Positions 1-8,081 of a stretch of 44,163 nt of DNA are shown one piece after another. A program made the position numbers and the translations under genes. Under the pieces are notes generated by a model that was not told the DNA's origin, did no database searches, and worked only from the letters and a program-made list of their open reading frames with translations. This DNA is from Candidatus Harrisonbacteria bacterium RIFCSPHIGHO2_02_FULL_40_20 (GTDB lineage Bacteria; Patescibacteriota; Minisyncoccia; UBA6257; WO2-44-18): positions 1-44,163 of the forward strand of contig MHJF01000030.1 in the NCBI GenBank assembly GCA_001818675.1. The letters run 5' to 3'. Every line of letters begins with the position of its first letter. Within the stretch, counting starts at the first letter, position 1.

Positions 1-1071
1 TACAGCGTCGCCAACGGTTTTCCCAGGCGTAGTGATTTCGTATTCAGCGCATAATCTGGCAGGCACTTCTTTTTTAGAATCAATCGCTTCTCGCGTCTCT
101 TCCATTTCTTCCGCTGTGATTGTGGGATCCCCTTCGTCTGTTTTTGCCCTTACGCATTTTTTTGTTGATAAAAATCCAGCGCCGGCGATTGCTTCACTCC
201 AGATGGCGCCAGAGGCTTTTGATTGTTGGTCTTCCAGTTCAGCGGAAGCCATAATGACTAGGCCGAAATAATTGTTTTGCGGATTCCAGGATTCCGAATA
301 AGCTAACCAGCCGCCGGCTTGAAAATCATTGGCGAAATCCTCAATATTGGCCACTATATCTTTTAATGTGCATCTTGCCCGTTCGCTGAATTTTTTAACT
401 GGTATTAAACTGGCTTGAACGGCAATTTTAAGATTTCCCGCCAGTCCGCCGCCGAGTGGTTCGCAAAGTTGGGTTAATCCAACCGCATTGATGAAATTTC
501 CAGTGGCTTCATTAGCCGCGTCTTTTAGTAGCCCTCCCCAGTCACTGACGAATTTTGGCTCGCCCCCTCCTTGGACCCACATCACTATTTGATCCACCAT
601 CATATCTAAAATTTTCTTTTTCAGGAGCGCTAGCATTTGTTTAAAAAAATCTTCTAGTCCCCATCTTGTAACCTCGGTAAATATATCGGCAGTTTGAGCG
701 GCGGCAGTAGCCGCTACTTGAGCTGCCAGATTCGCTCCGTCAAAAACTGGCACTACTAATCCGGCCGCCGCTCCAGCGGCCCCAACTGCTCCACTGCCGG
801 CTGCCGCCGCTGTGCCTCCTGCGGCAGGAGCGGCTGCTGGCGTGGCGGCTGCGGCGCCCCCGGCTGCAGCGCCTCCTCCAAATTCCGCTCCGCCCGCTGC
901 TGCGGCTCCAACGGCAATGGCGCCGCCAGTTGCCGCTTCTCCCGGGCTTTCTGGTAGAAGTTTGAATAACGCGAAGCTTTGAATCGGCAGCAGTAAAGAC
1001 GCGGTAATAATTCCGGTTAAGGAAATGAGCGCTAAAACTTTTGCTGTTTTATTTTTAAACCTCGAGCTCAT
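1..1071 (-). CDS. Secreted/membrane hypothetical protein, Ala/Gly-rich N-terminal half (3' end truncated by window edge)
   Basis: Open frame on minus strand from ATG at 1071 (MSSRFKNKTAKVLALISLTGIITASLLLPIQSFALFKLLPESPGEAATGG...) running off the window; hydrophobic signal-like N-terminus. Confidence 0.75.
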   Translation of the reverse strand, partial: MSSRFKNKTAKVLALISLTGIITASLLLPIQSFALFKLLPESPGEAATGGAIAVGAAAAGGAEFGGGAAAGGAAAATPAAAPAAGGTAAAAGSGAVGAAGAAAGLVVPVFDGANLAAQVAATAAAQTADIFTEVTRWGLEDFFKQMLALLKKKILDMMVDQIVMWVQGGGEPKFVSDWGGLLKDAANEATGNFINAVGLTQLCEPLGGGLAGNLKIAVQASLIPVKKFSERARCTLKDIVANIEDFANDFQAGGWLAYSESWNPQNNYFGLVIMASAELEDQQSKASGAIWSEAIAGAGFLSTKKCVRAKTDEGDPTITAEEMEETREAIDSKKEVPARLCAEYEITTPGKTVGDAV

Positions 1072-1075
1072 TTAT

Positions 1076-1777
1076 TTAAAGTTTGTTAATTTTTCCATTG
1101 ATAAATTCCGTGAGCTGAATATCTAGAACCGGCAGCATTTCCATAACGAGAATCGCGCCCACCGGATCATTATTGCTGTTCACCAGTTTTTCCAAAACAT
1201 TTTTTTCCGCTTGAAAAACTTTCAGGCCTTCTCGGTGCAGTTGGGCGAGTTGCGGCGGCACGTCTATTTGATAAAGTTCCGGCAGGGAATTGGTGTAAAA
1301 ACCCAGCAGGATTTTTAAATCCTCTAATGAAGCGTCGTAGTTTTGCGGCCTTCCGGTTGGCGCGTATTGAGCCAGGATTTTTTTAAAATTTAAAGCGTAA
1401 TTTTTGATTGCGGCTTCGCTATTATCCGAGCTGATTTTTAAATCAGCCATCTTGATATCAGGATTAATGATGCTGACATCAAAATTCGCGATGCCGTTTT
1501 TAAAAACTTCATTGATAATTTTTTCCGGATCAACAGGTTTAAGGCCGGAGGGATTTTTTTCTTTTAAAAGCTCTTTCGCTATTGTTTCGGCTAATTGATT
1601 GGTGGAATTTTTTGGCGGCTTAGCTTCCGTAGCGATTTGTTCAGTTTGATTTTTCGCGGCTGATTCTAAAATTGGTGCCAGGTTTTTTTGTTGTGGTAAA
1701 GAAGGAGTATTAAAAAGAATTAGTCCGGCGAAAGTCAGAGATCCTATGATAAGAGTTAAGGCAATAATTTTTTTCAT
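1076..1777 (-). CDS. Hypothetical protein with N-terminal transmembrane/signal segment
   Basis: 233 aa ORF, MKKIIALTLIIGSLTFAGLILF N-terminus; stop lies 4 bp before the next gene on the same strand. Confidence 0.75.
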   Translation of the reverse strand: MKKIIALTLIIGSLTFAGLILFNTPSLPQQKNLAPILESAAKNQTEQIATEAKPPKNSTNQLAETIAKELLKEKNPSGLKPVDPEKIINEVFKNGIANFDVSIINPDIKMADLKISSDNSEAAIKNYALNFKKILAQYAPTGRPQNYDASLEDLKILLGFYTNSLPELYQIDVPPQLAQLHREGLKVFQAEKNVLEKLVNSNNDPVGAILVMEMLPVLDIQLTEFINGKINKL

Positions 1778-1830
1778 AACCCAAAATCGGGGGCAGGCCC
1801 CATTGAATAAATTATACTATAATAAAGTAG

Positions 1831-2637
1831 ATGACGCAGGGTTTTAGATATCCACACTTAGTTTTTGCCGCTTTTTCTTTGCTGTTTTTAGAAATAGCCT
1901 TTCTTTTTAACGTGGTTAACGCCCAGATTCGTCCGGAAATCAGCGTTTTTTCTAGAAATTTGGCCATTGGAATTAAAGGGGAAGATGTTCGTTGGCTCCA
2001 GAGATTTTTGAATTCCAATCCGGAAACTAGAGTGGCGGAGACGGGCGTCGGTTCATTTGGACAGGAAACCGATTATTTTGGTGTTTTAACCAGAAAAGCG
2101 GTAATCCAATTTCAAAATAAGCATAAAAACGATGTTTTGATTCCCGTGGGGCTTTTGGGCGGTACGGGTTTTGTCGGCCCGCGGACCATAGCTAAGCTGA
2201 ATAAGTTGTTTTTTGGGGCGCCGCCGGGTTTAAATTTGGATTCACTAAAGGTTTCGGCTTCCAAAGCCGTAAAGCCAAGAATTGATCGTATTGTTCCGGA
2301 ATCTGGTTTCGATGGCGCCATTATTACGATTTATGGCGAAGGATTTACAAAAGAAAATAATACTCTTCATAATATTTTTGATTCCGTTGCCGGCCTCCCT
2401 TCTTCAGATGGCAAGACTCTTGTTTGGAAATTTGAGGAGCCGGAAATTAAATTAAGCCAAGCAGAAATAGATATCCACACTAAAGGTGATGACGAAAATT
2501 ATAATCTTGCATCTAAAGAAGAAGCGGCAGTTCTTCAGTCTAATTTAAAAAATGTTGTTCAACCTGTTATGTTTTATATAGAGAATGTTAATGGATCAAG
2601 CAATGTAGCCACTTTTAAAAGAACCTTCAATTTCTAA
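1831..2637 (+). CDS. Secreted protein with peptidoglycan-binding-like domain and IPT/TIG-like domain
   Basis: VRWLQRFLNSNPETRVA...GVLTRKAVIQFQNKHK...GFVGPRTIAKLN resembles PG_binding_1; PRIDRIVPESGFDGAIITIYGEGFTKENNTL resembles an IPT/TIG repeat. Confidence 0.7.
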   Translation: MTQGFRYPHLVFAAFSLLFLEIAFLFNVVNAQIRPEISVFSRNLAIGIKGEDVRWLQRFLNSNPETRVAETGVGSFGQETDYFGVLTRKAVIQFQNKHKNDVLIPVGLLGGTGFVGPRTIAKLNKLFFGAPPGLNLDSLKVSASKAVKPRIDRIVPESGFDGAIITIYGEGFTKENNTLHNIFDSVAGLPSSDGKTLVWKFEEPEIKLSQAEIDIHTKGDDENYNLASKEEAAVLQSNLKNVVQPVMFYIENVNGSSNVATFKRTFNF

Positions 2638-3027
2638 ATGTTTATCAATCCAATTTATTTAAAATCCGTTTTAGTTTCTTTTTTTCTAATAATGGTTGCG
2701 GTCGGGTTATTTAGATTTTTAAGCTTTGCTCCGGAGGTTTCAGCGCAAGTTTTGCCGACTTTGCCTTTTGGCGGCCGGATTTTATTAGTGATTCCCTGCA
2801 CCTGCAGTTATGGGCATGTTGTTATTTTAAGCACGCCGAGTGATGCCTCTTTTCATTTTACGCCCACTACTTTGCTTTATCAGTTCCTTCAGACTAAGCG
2901 TATCGGCGCTTGGCTATTGGGAAATTATATTCCCGGAACTGGCAATCAATGTTTAATTCATTCGGGTGATGATTGTCGGCGGGTTCCTAATCTTGGCACT
3001 ATGACGATAGTCGGAACTTCTTTATAA
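2638..3027 (+). CDS. Hypothetical membrane-anchored/secreted protein
   Basis: 129 aa ORF whose ATG directly follows the TAA of the upstream gene; hydrophobic N-terminus and Cys-containing C-terminal half. Confidence 0.6.
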   Translation: MFINPIYLKSVLVSFFLIMVAVGLFRFLSFAPEVSAQVLPTLPFGGRILLVIPCTCSYGHVVILSTPSDASFHFTPTTLLYQFLQTKRIGAWLLGNYIPGTGNQCLIHSGDDCRRVPNLGTMTIVGTSL

Positions 3028-3825
3028 TATTTCCGACAGCTGTTTTATTTGATTAATATTCAAGTTTTGAGGCCTTTCTTCTCCTGAAAGGCCGATTTTT
3101 TTCAAAATTTCTAATCCCTTAAACTTACTTATCCCCAGCCCATCCACAAGATTGTTTAATGCGGTTTTTCTTGGTTGTTTAAAGAGGATTTTTATCAATT
3201 TGTAGTAATTAGAAATTGCCTGCTTGCCGGTAGGCATGGGTAATTGGTAATTAGTAATTAGGCGAGGGGTTAATTTTATAATTGCCGATTCTACTTCTGG
3301 TGTTGGTGAAAAATCCGATGGCTTTAAGTAGCCAATAATTTTTGGTTCAGCCCAAAATTGCGTGGCGGCCGCTAAAAGATTCATTTTTGGCGGTTGTGCC
3401 ATGATTCTTTCCGCCACTTCTTTTTGGATAGTTAAAACTATTAAACTGGGTTTATTTTCTAATTCGCTTAAAACCCGCATTAATTTTCCGGTGATGTAAT
3501 AAGGAATGTTGCCAACGATTTTGTAATTAGCAATTGGTAATTGGTAATTAGAAACTAATTGAGGAATGATTTTTAAGGCGTCGCCGATTATTATTTCCAG
3601 TTTCCATTTTCCAGTTACTAATTGTTGAGCTATTTTTTTGTCTTTCTCTATTCCAATTATTTTGCACCCGATTTTTTCGCACTCTTTTAAGAGCGGAATA
3701 GTGAGCGCTCCTTTGCCTGGCCCTATTTCTATAATCGTTTCATTATTTTTCAATTCTAAAGCAGCGATAATTTTTTCAATCGCGTTCTTATTGATTAAGA
3801 AGTGTTGTCCTAATTTTTGCCCCAT
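3022..3825 (-). CDS. rsmA: 16S rRNA (adenine1518-N6/adenine1519-N6)-dimethyltransferase RsmA/KsgA
   Basis: GQHFLINKNAIEKII...IIEIGPGKGALT...GNIPYYITGKLM are KsgA/RsmA motifs. Confidence 0.95.
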   Translation of the reverse strand: MGQKLGQHFLINKNAIEKIIAALELKNNETIIEIGPGKGALTIPLLKECEKIGCKIIGIEKDKKIAQQLVTGKWKLEIIIGDALKIIPQLVSNYQLPIANYKIVGNIPYYITGKLMRVLSELENKPSLIVLTIQKEVAERIMAQPPKMNLLAAATQFWAEPKIIGYLKPSDFSPTPEVESAIIKLTPRLITNYQLPMPTGKQAISNYYKLIKILFKQPRKTALNNLVDGLGISKFKGLEILKKIGLSGEERPQNLNINQIKQLSEIL

Positions 3826-3828
3826 AAT

Positions 3829-5688
3829 TTAAAAATTTTCTAAATACATTTCGTCTTCGTCGGGCAATTCTTTTTTCCCGCGAGAAAGATTGATTGTTTC
3901 TGTCAGCTCCGGAGGAATTTCGTATAAAAATCTTGAAGGGATATTGAAAAAACTCAGGCATAATTCTTTTTTAGCCCGCGTCATAGCCACATACATTAAT
4001 CGGCGTTCTTCTTCCAGTTCATCCTGTGAGCCATAAGACATTTGATGGGGTATGAGGCCTTCGTTACAGCCAATCACAAAGACGTTACCAAATTCCAGCC
4101 CTTTGGCTAAATGAACGGACATTAAATTAACAACTGACATTTGGCCATTGATCATTGACTGTTTTGCGGGAGAATCAGCCGATTGGAGCAATGAAACGCG
4201 TTCCAGAAATTCGCCTAAATTTTTAAATCCCGAGGCAAAATTTATTAATTCATTTACGTTTTCTTGCCGTTCTTTGGAGTTTTTATGGTGTTTGTCTAGG
4301 TATTCAAAATAATGGGAATTTTTTAAGAAGAAATTGATTAACTCTAGAATAGTAAGTTCTTTTCCTAATCTTGGCAGTTCTTGATTGAGGTACGCCGCCA
4401 CATCTTTGTTAAAAGTTTTTGAAATCCTTTCGGCGCTTAGGCTATCTTGAGGATTAAAAGCAATGCGTAAGGCGGCGACTATATCTTTCACTTCTTTTCT
4501 TTCATAAAATTTTAGCCCCCCGAATATTTTATATGGGATTTGCCGCACGATAAATTCTTGTTCAATAGAGCGGGATTGGGCGTTAGTGCGGTAGAGTACG
4601 GCGGTAATTGGTAATTGGTAATTGGTAATTTGGGAGCGGGAGGATTTTAATTGCGAATTACTAATTGCTAATTTCTGGATTGCGTCAGCAATCCAACTCG
4701 CTTCTTCTTCCGCGCTTTCTGCCCCCACGATTTTTATTAAGCTGCCGGCGGGATTTTCTGTCCAAAGATCCTTCGGTTTTTGAAATTTATTATTTTTAAT
4801 AACTGCTGAAGCGGCGGTAATAATATTTCCGGCGGAACGATAGTTTTGTTCTAATTTTACGATTTTAGCGTTGGGCCAATCTTGTTCAAAATTAAGAAAG
4901 TTTCTGAAATCGGAACCGCGAAATCCATAAATGCTTTGGGCGTCGTCCCCCACTACGCTTAGGTTTTGATGTTTTTGGGCAAGTAGCCGTACTAATTTAT
5001 ATTGTGAGGGATTAACGTCTTGATATTCGTCTACTAAAATATAACGGAATTCATTTTGGTATTTTTCCAAAATTTGGGGATGAGTCTCAAAAATTTTAGC
5101 TACTTTCTCTATCAGATCATCAAAATCAAAGCCATTATTTTTTATAAGAGAGGCTTCATATTTTTCAAATATTCTTAAAGCGATTTTATCTAGATATTCG
5201 CCAGGATCAATCATTTCATTCTTGACGGTAGATATTTTATTTTGTAAAAGCGTCGGACTGTATTGTTCTTTGTCTATGTCCGCTTCTTTCATTAATTTCT
5301 TGATCAGGCTTAGAGAATCGTCGCTGTCAAAAATTGTGAAAGTCGGTGTTCGCTCTACGAGTTTAGACTCTTTTTTAAGAATACGCGCTCCCAGTGAGTG
5401 GAAAGTTCCAATAAATAAAGGCCCTTGGTTTTTATTTTTGGCTTCTTGCTTGCCGAATACGCGTTCTCGCATTTCATTGGCGGCTTTATTGGTAAAAGTA
5501 ATAGCTAGGATGTTTTCTGGCCGTACCCCATTTTTTACCAATTTTTTTAGTCTATTAGTCAGGGTGTGAGTTTTGCCCGATCCGGCGCCCGCCGCTATCA
5601 AAATTGGGCCGTCTTTGTGGTCAACCGCTTCTTTTTGGGCTGGGTTAAGACCTGTCTGCCGGTTAGGCAGATCGTTGTTCTTAGTCAT
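3829..5688 (-). CDS. UvrD/PcrA-like superfamily 1 DNA helicase
   Basis: LNPAQKEAV, AGAGSGKTHTLTNRL (Walker A), VDEYQDVNPSQYKLVRLL, GDDAQSIYGFRGSD, VMSVHLAKGLEF. Start set at MTKNND; the ORF opens at 5712. Confidence 0.93.
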   Translation of the reverse strand: MTKNNDLPNRQTGLNPAQKEAVDHKDGPILIAAGAGSGKTHTLTNRLKKLVKNGVRPENILAITFTNKAANEMRERVFGKQEAKNKNQGPLFIGTFHSLGARILKKESKLVERTPTFTIFDSDDSLSLIKKLMKEADIDKEQYSPTLLQNKISTVKNEMIDPGEYLDKIALRIFEKYEASLIKNNGFDFDDLIEKVAKIFETHPQILEKYQNEFRYILVDEYQDVNPSQYKLVRLLAQKHQNLSVVGDDAQSIYGFRGSDFRNFLNFEQDWPNAKIVKLEQNYRSAGNIITAASAVIKNNKFQKPKDLWTENPAGSLIKIVGAESAEEEASWIADAIQKLAISNSQLKSSRSQITNYQLPITAVLYRTNAQSRSIEQEFIVRQIPYKIFGGLKFYERKEVKDIVAALRIAFNPQDSLSAERISKTFNKDVAAYLNQELPRLGKELTILELINFFLKNSHYFEYLDKHHKNSKERQENVNELINFASGFKNLGEFLERVSLLQSADSPAKQSMINGQMSVVNLMSVHLAKGLEFGNVFVIGCNEGLIPHQMSYGSQDELEEERRLMYVAMTRAKKELCLSFFNIPSRFLYEIPPELTETINLSRGKKELPDEDEMYLENF

Positions 5689-6697
5689 GGTATTATGGTA
5701 TATTAAAAACATTAAAATTCAATTAGCGAGAGTTAAATATTGGTTAAGTAGAACAACCGTCATACCGGTTGTTTTTGTTATTGGCGCCTCGTTTTTTAAT
5801 TTAATTTTTTTAAGCCGAACTAATCAATCTAATTTTGTTTTGGGTGGACCAGCGTTGGCGCAATCCATATTAATAGAAGATGAAGATTCTTTTTTAAATT
5901 TTCCGATTTCCGAAAATGATGAAGATTTTGGCGGTTTTGTGGTTTTGGATAGCGCCGCGGTTTTGAACGCTAATAGTCCTTTAAGCAATTTATTGCCTAC
6001 TCGGGATGGTTTATTGGTTTATAAGATTCAGGCGGGCGATACCCTATCTAAAATTGCCGCCAACTTCGGCATTTCTTTAAATACTATTTTATTAGCTAAT
6101 CCGGATTTACGAGCCAATTTAATTAGACCGGGACAAGAAATTGTGGTTTTGCCTATTTCTGGGGTTTTGCATCAGGTTCAAGAAGATGAAACACCAGAAT
6201 CTATCGCTAGTCTTTATGGCGTCGATGTTAGCCAAATTTTGAAATATAACCGTAATTTAAGCGCAGCTACTTTTGTTATTCCTGGCGCTAAAGTTAAAAA
6301 AACTACCGTGGCTATTTCTACGTCTCAACTTCCGGATTTGCGCGGCTATTTTATTTTGCCTACTACGGGTTGGAATTGGGGCCGCCTTCACCCCACTAAC
6401 GCTGTGGATATTGCTAATGCGTGTGGCACGCCAATTTATGCCGCGGCCGAAGGGTTGATTATTTCCGCTCCTTCATACGGATGGAATGATGGCTACGGCC
6501 ATTACGTAGATATAGAACATCCCAATGGAGTTTTAACTCGTTATGCTCATACAAGCCAAAATGCGGTTTCTGCCGGCGATTATGTTTCACAAGGTGATTT
6601 GATTGCTTATATAGGTAATACCGGAAATACTCACGGTCCCACCGGTTGCCATCTTCATTTTGAGATTAGAGGAGCTAGGAACCCATTTGTAAAATAA
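5687..6697 (+). CDS. LysM-domain M23 family metallopeptidase
   Basis: YKIQAGDTLSKIAANFGISLNTILLANPDL (LysM), second LysM-like QEDETPESIASLYGVDVSQILKYN, and HPTNAVDIANACGTPIYAAAEG...GYGHYVDIEHPNGVLTRYAHTS...CHLHFEIRG (M23). Exact start uncertain. Confidence 0.92.
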   Translation: MVLWYIKNIKIQLARVKYWLSRTTVIPVVFVIGASFFNLIFLSRTNQSNFVLGGPALAQSILIEDEDSFLNFPISENDEDFGGFVVLDSAAVLNANSPLSNLLPTRDGLLVYKIQAGDTLSKIAANFGISLNTILLANPDLRANLIRPGQEIVVLPISGVLHQVQEDETPESIASLYGVDVSQILKYNRNLSAATFVIPGAKVKKTTVAISTSQLPDLRGYFILPTTGWNWGRLHPTNAVDIANACGTPIYAAAEGLIISAPSYGWNDGYGHYVDIEHPNGVLTRYAHTSQNAVSAGDYVSQGDLIAYIGNTGNTHGPTGCHLHFEIRGARNPFVK

Positions 6698-6946
6698 TCC
6701 CTGACGCGTTGTTGAGAAAAATGAATTAGGACAAGGAATGAGGACGAAGATATAGTAGATCTAAATCAAGGACGAATGACGCAGTCATAATTCATTTTGC
6801 CAACAACTCCTTGGGATGAGGCTGACTTATTCAATAATTGCGTTACTTCTCCTTGGCGTAGAATAATCTACGCCTTCGTCGAAAAGCCTTGTTCTTGAAA
6901 TAAATCAGTTCTCATCGCGTCGGGAGCTATTTTATAAATGGGTTCC
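6678..6946. repeat. Terminal-inverted-repeat, MITE-like or structured-RNA element
   Basis: Left end GGAACCCATTTGTAAAATAATCCCTGACGCG (6678-) is inverted at the right end as CGCGTCGGGAGCTATTTTATAAATGGGTTCC (-6946); two further nested inverted repeats inside. Confidence 0.7.
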
Positions 6947-6981
6947 TGAACCCATTTATAAAATAATCCCTGACGCGTTGT
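6946..6981. repeat. Additional direct copy of the 6678 terminal repeat
   Basis: GAACCCATTTATAAAATAATCCCTGACGCGTTGT at 6948-6981 is nearly identical to 6679-6712 and inverted relative to the adjacent right arm. Confidence 0.8.
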
Positions 6982-6997
6982 CCGCTATGATTATTTT

Positions 6998-7034
6998 GTC
7001 ATTGCGAGGTAGCCGTAGGCTATCGCGGCAATCC
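6998..7034. repeat. Intergenic GTCATTGCGAG...CGCGGCAATC palindromic dispersed repeat
   Basis: Related GTCATTGCGAG/CTCGCAATGAC sequences recur at 29040-29161 and 42999-43091. Confidence 0.6.
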
Positions 7035-7077
7035 TACGATGATGAATATAGCCGTGGATAAAAAAATATTTTGGTAT

Positions 7078-7112
7078 ATAAAAATCCCCGTACCTTGCGG
7101 TACGGGGATTGC
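7078..7112 (-). terminator. Intrinsic terminator of the 7119-7889 gene
   Basis: On minus strand AATCCCCGTACCgcaaGGTACGGGGATTTTTAT: GC-rich stem followed by a U tract just after the stop. Confidence 0.85.
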
Positions 7113-7118
7113 TATTTT

Positions 7119-7889
7119 TCAGTCCTGATTTACTAAACTAGCCTTGAGAATGGCATCCAGCTTTTTGTTCAAGCTTTCTTTTTCTTTAAGGCTGATTAGT
7201 CTTTCTTTGATGCGCAGTATGGCCATTGCGGGTTGACGAAGTTTTTCCAAAAACCCTTGGCCTGGGCGATAGTGGTTGTTGATCACCCTTGCATAGCACT
7301 GCCTGAAGTTAAGGAGGAAGCTATGAAGAGTCTCAAGGATATTTAAGGCCCTTTCATAAAGCGCTTTTTCATCCGCAACCACTTGATTGATTAATAAAGA
7401 CGGAAGCATTTTAGAAATTTCGCTTGTGGCATCTGTGATGCCGCCGAGCCAGGCGCTGGGCGGTACGTTTAGTTCTCGGTCAGTGGGGATTTTGACTAAA
7501 ACCGGATCGATTTTTCCGATTAAAGCCGTAAAATAGTTAAAGATTACTACGGCTTCAGTGAATTCTTGGCCAGCAGCTTTGTGCAATTCATCTTTGACTG
7601 AAATTGGGAGATTGAATTCTGAGATTGCGTCAAAACTGTTTGCGCAAGATTCAAGTGAGGCTCGCGCCTCTTCTAGCCTGCCTTCTTCTAGAAAGCTCAT
7701 TGCTTTTTTGGAAGCAGTGATACTTTCGTTTTTTGTGCCATGTCCTTTTCCGATATGGCTTCGTTGCTCACGAAAATGCTCAATAAGTTCATCAGCAAAT
7801 TGCCCGGCGTCGGCAAGATTAATCGTTTCTGGCTTTTCCGAATCAAGACTATCATTATCAGCTTGAACATTCTCACTGTCAGTACTCAT
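7119..7889 (-). CDS. Translin-like family protein (putative)
   Basis: DPVLVKIPTDRELNVPPSAWLGGITDATSEISKML...ALNILETLHSFLLNF...LEKLRQPAMAILRIKERLISL resembles the translin fold signature; SD AAGGAGG 9 nt before ATG at 7889. Confidence 0.6.
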   Translation of the reverse strand: MSTDSENVQADNDSLDSEKPETINLADAGQFADELIEHFREQRSHIGKGHGTKNESITASKKAMSFLEEGRLEEARASLESCANSFDAISEFNLPISVKDELHKAAGQEFTEAVVIFNYFTALIGKIDPVLVKIPTDRELNVPPSAWLGGITDATSEISKMLPSLLINQVVADEKALYERALNILETLHSFLLNFRQCYARVINNHYRPGQGFLEKLRQPAMAILRIKERLISLKEKESLNKKLDAILKASLVNQD

Positions 7890-8019
7890 AAAACTAACCT
7901 CCTTCAAAGCAAACAGGTTGACTGAAAATCCTTCAAAAAAAGTTTTTAAAGGGCGTATCTTTAAATCCGTTGCGCAGACTTAAAGATACAACCTCTAAAT
8001 TTAATTAGAGATTTATAAA

Positions 8020-8077
8020 AGAGCCCGCGGGAGCAGCTACGAGACTTGTGATCTCGCGCTTACTCCCGGGGCTGAAT
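8020..8077 (-). terminator. Long-hairpin intrinsic terminator of the 8082-8768 gene
   Basis: Minus strand AGCCCCGGGAGTaagcgCGAGATcacaAGTCTCGtagctgCTCCCGCGGGCTCTTTTAT. Confidence 0.75.
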
Positions 8078-8081
8078 ACTA

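Noticed and set aside
3208-5676. Repeat-rich segments in rsmA/uvrD considered as CRISPR or assembly error
   Set aside because: Units are 7 bp with no spacer structure, frames stay open, and similar tracts appear in other genes, so neither a CRISPR array nor a simple frameshift error fits.
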